A stretch of DNA of 64,000 nucleotides from positions 1-64,000 of the forward strand of contig NZ_MAYU01000012.1 of assembly GCF_001685025.1 (NCBI RefSeq), in the 5' to 3' direction. The number at the start of each line of letters is the position of its first letter. The stretch's first letter is position 1. Below are positions 59,482-64,000 of the stretch, piece after piece. A model generated the notes under the pieces. It saw nothing but the letters and a program-made list of their open reading frames with translations, made no database searches and had not been told where the DNA came from. The DNA is from Bacillus sp. FJAT-27225. GTDB taxonomy: Bacteria; Bacillota; Bacilli; Bacillales; Cytobacillaceae. The translations under genes and the position numbers were made by a program.

Positions 59482-59560
59482 CTCCTCGTGTGGTTCGCAC
59501 ACAATTGTATTACTATTCTTGCTCAAACGTATCCAGGCGATGTCGCATGTTACCGAACAA
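59482..59560 (-). promoter_or_regulatory. Cold-shock gene leader
   Basis: A 5-bp hairpin GTGTG-CGAAC-CACAC (59502-59488) sits immediately before the GAGGAGG site, in a long untranslated leader. Such leaders tune csp translation with temperature. Confidence 0.45.
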
Positions 59561-59823
59561 AAATAATTCTTGATAAGAATAACACGTCTAGAATAAAAAG
59601 GCAAGTGCCGAAAGAAAAATTGATCCCCCTCTTTTTTCCATCACTGGAAAATCAGCATATTTAGGGAGGAAGTTTCAATCATTTGATCCGCCTGAAAAGA
59701 ATACGCTTACCTTGTATATAACCGGTCGGATTTTTGGGGTGTTTTTTTTTATGTGGGATAGAAAACTTTTCTAATTTTTCGACGGAAAAATTACCTTAGT
59801 ATGTAAAATAAGGTACACTAAAT

Positions 59824-59876
59824 AGGAATGTGAGAATCCGAGATTAAGAGGTTCAGAAAACCTGATAATTCTTACA
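59824..59876 (+). other. Structured leader element before rodA
   Basis: AATGTGAGAAT pairs with ATTCTTACATT, with an inner AGGTT/AACCT hairpin, making a ~53-nt stem-loop 30 nt before the rodA start. Its function is unknown. The rest of 59560-59907 shows only a promoter-like AT-rich stretch. Confidence 0.5.
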
Positions 59877-59907
59877 TTGAAAACTAAAATGTAGCGGAGA
59901 ATGAAAA

Positions 59908-61071
59908 ATGGATAAATCACAACGCAACTATTTTGATATCACCTTATTATTTATTATATTCCTGTTTATGATTATAAGTTGTATTTCCATTTACAGCGCA
60001 CAAAAGTATTCGCCTTATGAGGTTAACTTTGCACTAAGGCAGGTTGTCTGGTATGTAGTTGCCATTGGGGTCTCTTCCTTTGTCTACTTGTTTGATTTTG
60101 AACAGATTAAAAGAATTTCACCATATATTTACGGGTTTGGCATTTTTCTTTTACTCGTACTGTTTCTGGCTCCCGAAACCATTGCCCCGAAAACGAAAGG
60201 AATAAAGGCATGGTTCGAAATCCCAGGATTCGGTAAACTACAGCCTTCCGAATTCATGAAGGTGTTCCTGATAATTTTCCTGGCAAGGATTATTGTTAAC
60301 CACAATGAACGATATTTGGACCGGACGCTGCAAACAGACATTGTGCTTCTTTGTAAAATCGGCTTGATTTCCGCCGTACCGCTCGGTTTAATTCTCCTGC
60401 AGCCGGATGCGGGAACGGCGATGGCAATGGCAGCAATGGTCATAGGGATGGTCTTTATTTCAGGAATTAATTGGAGGATCCTCGCAACACTTGGTTTATT
60501 CGCTGCTGCTGTACTCGGCGGGCTTGCGTATATGTATATTACCAATCCTGATTGGTTCCTTAATTTTTTGGATCCGTTTCAGCTCAACCGGATTCATTCC
60601 TGGCTGGATCCATTTGAAGACCGCGGAAATACTTCCTATCAGCTGGCGAATTCGATTCTGGCGATAGGCTCAGGGACAATGTACGGCAAAGGCTTTAACA
60701 TGGCGCAGGTGAATGTACCCGAAGCCCACTCGGATTTCATCTTCACGATTATCGGCGAGGAATTTGGTTTCTTCGGGGCAAGTATTGTCATTTCCCTATA
60801 CTTTATGCTAATTTATCGGATTATCGTGATTGCCCTCCAAAACAAAGGCTACTATGAGAGCTTGATTGCAACGGGCGTAGTGTCAGTCCTTACCTTTCAT
60901 ATCTTTGAAAACATTGGCATGGTCATCGGGCTTGTCCCAATTACTGGAATCCCGCTGCCTTTGTTAAGCTACGGCGGAAGCTCCCTGCTTGGGACGATGC
61001 TGTCACTGGCGCTTGTCCTGAACATTTCTGCCAAAACGAAAAAGTACATGTTCGGAGACGATGATGATTAA
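59908..61071 (+). CDS. rodA: RodA/FtsW/SpoVE-family peptidoglycan polymerase
   Basis: A 387-residue SEDS glycosyltransferase with ten membrane helices. Landmarks: FGKLQPSEFMKVFLIIFLAR, LLQPDAGTAMA, GSGTMYGKGFNMAQVNVPEAH then SDFIFTIIGEEFGFFG (catalytic Asp region) and LPLLSYGGSSLL near the end. It polymerises lipid II with a class B PBP for cell elongation. Single gene followed by an intergenic repeat. Confidence 0.92.
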   Translation: MDKSQRNYFDITLLFIIFLFMIISCISIYSAQKYSPYEVNFALRQVVWYVVAIGVSSFVYLFDFEQIKRISPYIYGFGIFLLLVLFLAPETIAPKTKGIKAWFEIPGFGKLQPSEFMKVFLIIFLARIIVNHNERYLDRTLQTDIVLLCKIGLISAVPLGLILLQPDAGTAMAMAAMVIGMVFISGINWRILATLGLFAAAVLGGLAYMYITNPDWFLNFLDPFQLNRIHSWLDPFEDRGNTSYQLANSILAIGSGTMYGKGFNMAQVNVPEAHSDFIFTIIGEEFGFFGASIVISLYFMLIYRIIVIALQNKGYYESLIATGVVSVLTFHIFENIGMVIGLVPITGIPLPLLSYGGSSLLGTMLSLALVLNISAKTKKYMFGDDDD

Positions 61072-61074
61072 TGA

Positions 61075-61283
61075 GAAAAGCGCAAGCGCCTTCGTGACAG
61101 GCAAAGAACGCCTGTCCCTGCGATGATTATTCTTGGAAGCTTTCCTTAATGCCCAGCGCCGTATGGCCTGGAGTCTCTCCAACTGAGATAAAGGAAACAC
61201 GAAGCGCGTTAGCGATTCGATGTTGACTTATCGTAGGGCGGAGAGCGAAGGACACTAGGCGCTAGGCGCTGGAGCTAGACAGT
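61075..61283. repeat. Dispersed Bacillus-type intergenic repeat
   Basis: A ~209-bp GC-rich element opening with GAAAAGCGCAAGCGCC and ending in TAGGCGCTGGAGCTAGACAG. This wording is found between genes of many Bacillus genomes. Paired arms (CAGGCAAAGAACGCCTG, GGCGCTAGGCGCTGG) suggest folded RNA or a palindromic element. Confidence 0.72.
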
Positions 61284-61344
61284 ACTCAAAGAAAAAGAAA
61301 GAGAATTATAGATTTTGCGATTGATGACCACTAAGGAAAGGAAT

Positions 61345-61384
61345 GAAAAAAGGCGCATCCATTATTGGGTACGCCTTCTTCATT
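61345..61384 (-). terminator. Terminator of the RRNPP-peptide operon
   Basis: Minus-strand GAAGGCGTACCC / GGATGCGCCTT stem with an AATAAT loop, then TTTTTCATTCC. Confidence 0.85.
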
Positions 61385-61400
61385 ATATAGTGGCAATTTT

Positions 61401-61592
61401 TTATAGCGGAGGATAAATTGGGTGTCCCGACGAAGTTGCTTCAATTGAAAGCGGCGGATAAATTGGATGCCCTGCTGCAGTGTCCTCAATCTTTAGCGGC
61501 GGATAAATTGGGTGCGCAGATGCTGGTCCAGCAGCTACTGCAAACAATCCAAAAGTGAAAACCGAACCAAGAACGATAAGTGCTTTTCTCAT
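61401..61592 (-). CDS. Secreted triple-repeat peptide (candidate pheromone precursor)
   Basis: A 63-residue precursor. A classical Sec signal peptide (1-26, ending PASA) is followed directly by HPIYPPL at 27-33, then at 42-48 and 57-63, with 8-residue spacers KIEDTAAG and SIEATSSG. The period is exactly 15 residues, and the third copy ends at the stop codon. Signal peptidase cleavage would leave the first copy at the mature N-terminus. It lies 11 bp after an RRNPP-type regulator, whose stop TAG is part of this gene's TAGGAGG site. This is the typical layout of a regulator-pheromone pair. The heptapeptide is unlike known PapR or NprX peptides. Confidence 0.85.
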   Translation of the reverse strand: MRKALIVLGSVFTFGLFAVAAGPASAHPIYPPLKIEDTAAGHPIYPPLSIEATSSGHPIYPPL

Positions 61593-61603
61593 TCGTATTC
61601 CTC

Positions 61604-62824
61604 CTAAAAAATTTTATTTAAATAATAGACTGCCTGTTCGAACAGTCCCTCACGGGTATAATGTCCGGCAAGCATTTTATAAAAATGGGCAAGATCATCC
61701 TTGTGCTCTTTCCCATCTTCTAACAGTGGAATGACTTTTGCCTGCAAATACTCGAAAGCTTTTGGCCCTGAAGTGTCAACCATCAGATAAAACGACGCCA
61801 AATGCCTGTATTTCTTGCTTCCCAGCTCGTTCGCCAGTGCAAGCACTTCTTCAAAATAGGTTTTAGCCTCCTCGGTTTCTCCTTCTGAATGCTTCATCTC
61901 CCCGATTGCGTACAGGGTGACCAGATAACCGAGCCCCTTTTCCTTTTGCAGGGATAAACTTTTTTCAAAAAAGTGAACCGCTGCATCAGGCTTTTGCATT
62001 TTCCTTTGCAAAAAGCCCATATTATGATAAATCATCGGCAATAGCCTTTGTTCATTTAAAAGCTCGGCGTTCCGTATGAGATGCTCAAAACACGATGAGG
62101 CTTCCTCATAAATATTTGAGTAGGTATAGTCAATTCCTAGGAGAACCAATGCATGAAGAATACGCCTGAAATTATGCTGTTCCATAAAATGCTGAAGGGC
62201 TTTTTTGGCAAAATGGATGGAGTGGCCGGGCTGCAGCATATGACTTTTGGCAAACGCACGATGGTACAGGAATTCGCCAATATTGACAGTACCGATAAAC
62301 TCTCCATCAAGCCTCTCCAGGATTAAATCAGCCTGATGATACTTCCCTTTTTTCATTAAATGGATGCTTGTAAAATAATCGAACAAATTCCTCTCCGGGC
62401 GCGAAAAGTTATTCGACTGTTTTCTTAGCAGCTCATACTGGTTTTCCGCATCGTCTGCATACCCCTTAAACAAAAAGTATCTGTATTTAGCTAGTTCATA
62501 TGTATACATATACGATGTGAAATGTACGAGACTGCCCAGTTCCGCAAGCTTTTCAAATACCGAATCCGCCTCGGAGTTAATTTGGAAATTCATCGCCGCA
62601 TCAAAAGCGTCCAGCAGCTGTTTGATTTCCTCATCCTTTCCCTCAATATCCTCAACCTCTATACCCAGCCTATCAAGCAGGAGTGCAATTGTTTCCCTGT
62701 TTCCCTCCTTTGAGTTATGTTCGATCTTGCTTAAATGCGGAATCGAGCATATCCCTTCAGCGAGCTCTTTTTGCGTCATTCCCTTTTGGGTTCTGTAATA
62801 CTTGATTATTGGGCCTATTTCCAT
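61604..62824 (-). CDS. RRNPP-type quorum-sensing regulator (HTH + TPR)
   Basis: A 406-residue protein: XRE helix-turn-helix (1-60; IIKYYRTQKGMTQKELAEG, SIPHLSKIEHN) followed by ~9 TPR-like repeats (about 65-405; MGFLQRKMQKPDAAVHFFEK, and EGETEEAKTYFEEVL). This matches NprR/PlcR-type regulators of the RRNPP family, which bind imported peptides in the TPR groove. The ATG at 62824 is preferred to the in-frame codon at 62836. It is transcribed with the peptide gene. A subtilisin-like protease gene lies directly upstream, reminiscent of NprR controlling a protease. Confidence 0.9.
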   Translation of the reverse strand: MEIGPIIKYYRTQKGMTQKELAEGICSIPHLSKIEHNSKEGNRETIALLLDRLGIEVEDIEGKDEEIKQLLDAFDAAMNFQINSEADSVFEKLAELGSLVHFTSYMYTYELAKYRYFLFKGYADDAENQYELLRKQSNNFSRPERNLFDYFTSIHLMKKGKYHQADLILERLDGEFIGTVNIGEFLYHRAFAKSHMLQPGHSIHFAKKALQHFMEQHNFRRILHALVLLGIDYTYSNIYEEASSCFEHLIRNAELLNEQRLLPMIYHNMGFLQRKMQKPDAAVHFFEKSLSLQKEKGLGYLVTLYAIGEMKHSEGETEEAKTYFEEVLALANELGSKKYRHLASFYLMVDTSGPKAFEYLQAKVIPLLEDGKEHKDDLAHFYKMLAGHYTREGLFEQAVYYLNKIF

Positions 62825-62905
62825 AAAACTCACCAACTGTTTTCTTTTTACTCTATCATGAATTGAGTATTATGAAACGAGATAATTCTTAATAATTTGA
62901 ATTTT

Positions 62906-62934
62906 ATTATACCATAACGATAGTAAATACCCAA
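62906..62934 (-). promoter_or_regulatory. Candidate promoter of the RRNPP regulator
   Basis: -35 TTGGGT (62934-62929), 17-bp spacer, -10 TATAAT (62911-62906) with an extended TGG before it. Predicted 5' leader about 75 nt. Confidence 0.55.
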
Positions 62935-62966
62935 AACCATCCGGCTTTATTGCCGGATGGTATGAG
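62931..62966 (-). terminator. Terminator of the subtilisin-like protease gene
   Basis: ACCATCCGGC / GCCGGATGGT stem with an AATAA loop, followed by TTTGGG on the minus strand. It overlaps the regulator -35, so protease and regulator are separate units. Confidence 0.82.
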
Positions 62967-63003
62967 TCGGGTACAAGTGTTGTATTGTATTTTATTATCA
63001 GTA

Positions 63004-64000
63004 TTATCGAACGCGAGGGAAACCGAAACCGGAAGCATAGTCATCACCAGTGGCAGCACCTGTGCCGCCTTTTATGTCATACAGTTTGGCACGGTTTTGA
63101 AGCTCCGTACGAATCTGGACATTTGACAATGATTTGTTTTCAGCCCAGATTTTCGCTGCAAGCCCGGAGATATGTGGGGTAGCCATGGATGTACCGCTCA
63201 TGGTAGTATAGCCGCCGCTAGTTGCAGTCGAATAAATTGCGCCACCCGGTGCGGAAAGTTCAATATCACGCTCTTGGATTACATAATCTCCATCTGTGTT
63301 TGGGTTGCCCCTTGATGAGAAGTCGGATACTTTATGTGTCCCATTTACAAATGTATTATCAAGGGAGGCAACAGCGATTGCATTTACGAGTGCGCCAGGG
63401 TAGCCGATTGTGTTCGCACTAGGGCCAGAATTACCAGCCGCAGCCACAACAAGGGCACCTTTGCCATATGCATAATCAACAGCGTTAGAAATCAATGTGT
63501 TTTTGGTGCTGGAACCAAGGGACATTGAAATAACCGTTTTTACACCTAAACGAGTCGCTTCATTTGCAGCATGCTCAATTGCAGCCGCGATATCATCGGA
63601 ATAGCCTGAACCACGGTCATTCAGGACTTTATATGCCCAGAGTTCTGCTTGGGGAGCAACACCATAAATACCGGTGCCGTTTCCACCGTTGGCAAGAACC
63701 GTTCCGGCAACATGTGTTCCATGGCCGTTTTTATCGTTGCATACCCCATTAACAAGTGGAGATGTCCGCTGAGTGAAGTCCTTACATTGCTCAACATTGG
63801 CAGCCAAATCTGTGTGTGCCTTATTGACCCCTGTATCAAGTACAGCTACCTTGATGCCATCGCCACCGGATGTCTGTGTAATAGCAGAATCATTATAAAT
63901 GGCTTCAATTCCCCATGGAGTTTGGTCAGTTGGCGCCATTGTTCCTGCGCCAGGCTTGGCGTAAATCTCGACTTGTTCTACCAGTTCAACTTTGAGGTTT
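63004..64000 (-). CDS. Subtilisin-like serine protease, 5' end outside the window
   Basis: The reading frame is open to the right edge, so the signal and propeptide start beyond 64000. The visible part is a complete S8 catalytic domain: Asp in VAVLDTGV, His in GHGTHVAG, oxyanion Asn in AAAGNSG, Ser in GTSMATPHISGLAA. Residues before it (KVELVEQVEIYAKPGAG) look like the propeptide/mature boundary. Mature domain about 310 residues, no extra C-terminal module. It is a secreted protease. It lies directly upstream of a RRNPP regulator with a pheromone, a likely target. Confidence 0.93.
   Translation of the reverse strand, partial: NLKVELVEQVEIYAKPGAGTMAPTDQTPWGIEAIYNDSAITQTSGGDGIKVAVLDTGVNKAHTDLAANVEQCKDFTQRTSPLVNGVCNDKNGHGTHVAGTVLANGGNGTGIYGVAPQAELWAYKVLNDRGSGYSDDIAAAIEHAANEATRLGVKTVISMSLGSSTKNTLISNAVDYAYGKGALVVAAAGNSGPSANTIGYPGALVNAIAVASLDNTFVNGTHKVSDFSSRGNPNTDGDYVIQERDIELSAPGGAIYSTATSGGYTTMSGTSMATPHISGLAAKIWAENKSLSNVQIRTELQNRAKLYDIKGGTGAATGDDYASGFGFPRVR

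Noticed and set aside
62857-62874. CATGAATTGAGTATTATG as an operator for the RRNPP regulator
   Set aside because: Only the outer three bases and one inner pair are symmetric; too weak to call without binding data.

Overview
The window reads as chromosomal DNA of a low-GC, endospore-forming Bacillaceae bacterium. The evidence is a tandem rRNA promoter with a Bacillus-type boxA leader, Bacillus-style ribosome binding sites, spore-coat genes with a sigma-K-like promoter, a Spo0E-like phosphatase, 6S RNA, T-box-free tRNA clusters, and manganese and cobalamin riboswitches. No prophage, plasmid, IS element or CRISPR array is visible. Most of it is ordinary core and accessory chromosome, with several compact, well-regulated accessory systems.

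Layout. 0-3.4 kb: promoter and leader of an rRNA operon running off the left edge (minus strand), a drug/metabolite exporter, an MgtC-like protein, tRNA-Ala and a LapA-like membrane protein. 3.4-11.6 kb: a complete Gram-positive Tad/Flp pilus operon (flp, prepilin peptidase, tadE, tadG-like, cpaB, cpaE, cpaF, tadB, tadC), closed by a SinR-like repressor gene. Two 16-bp inverted repeats of the SinR type lie in the flp / DUF192 intergenic region. 11.6-26.3 kb: housekeeping and accessory enzymes, an ECF sigma / anti-sigma pair with its own ECF promoter, a beta-propeller/cytochrome c lipoprotein and an ABC exporter. 26.3-30.3 kb: a 130-bp tandem repeat, a TerC metal transporter, a manganese (yybP-ykoY) riboswitch followed by Spo0E-like and FbpB-like mini-genes, a tRNA cluster, Dps and YceI. 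30.5-41.4 kb: C39-like peptidase, PrsA-like foldase, HtrA protease, a two-component system, malate synthase G and a GDSL hydrolase. 41.4-45.3 kb: 6S RNA, 52-bp tandem repeats, UbiB kinase with a phasin-like partner, tyrosine phosphatase.

46.5-52.7 kb holds a cobalamin-riboswitch-controlled operon. It encodes a wall-anchored protein with two transcobalamin-like (DUF4430) domains and a prenyltransferase-like helical barrel, a DUF4430 lipoprotein, and a full ECF transporter (T, fused A-A', S). This looks like a surface vitamin B12 capture-and-import route built from the same two domain types as animal intrinsic factor/transcobalamin. 52.8-61.1 kb: AbrB-family permease, MFS transporter, spore-coat genes, a Cys/Met gamma-lyase-family enzyme, cold-shock protein and RodA.

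61.4-64.0 kb contains a candidate new quorum-sensing module. An RRNPP-type (HTH + TPR) regulator is translationally coupled to a 63-residue secreted pro-peptide in which HPIYPPL occurs three times at exactly 15-residue spacing. It lies next to a secreted subtilisin-like protease that runs off the right edge.

All functional statements rest on reading motifs and on family knowledge; no database search was run.
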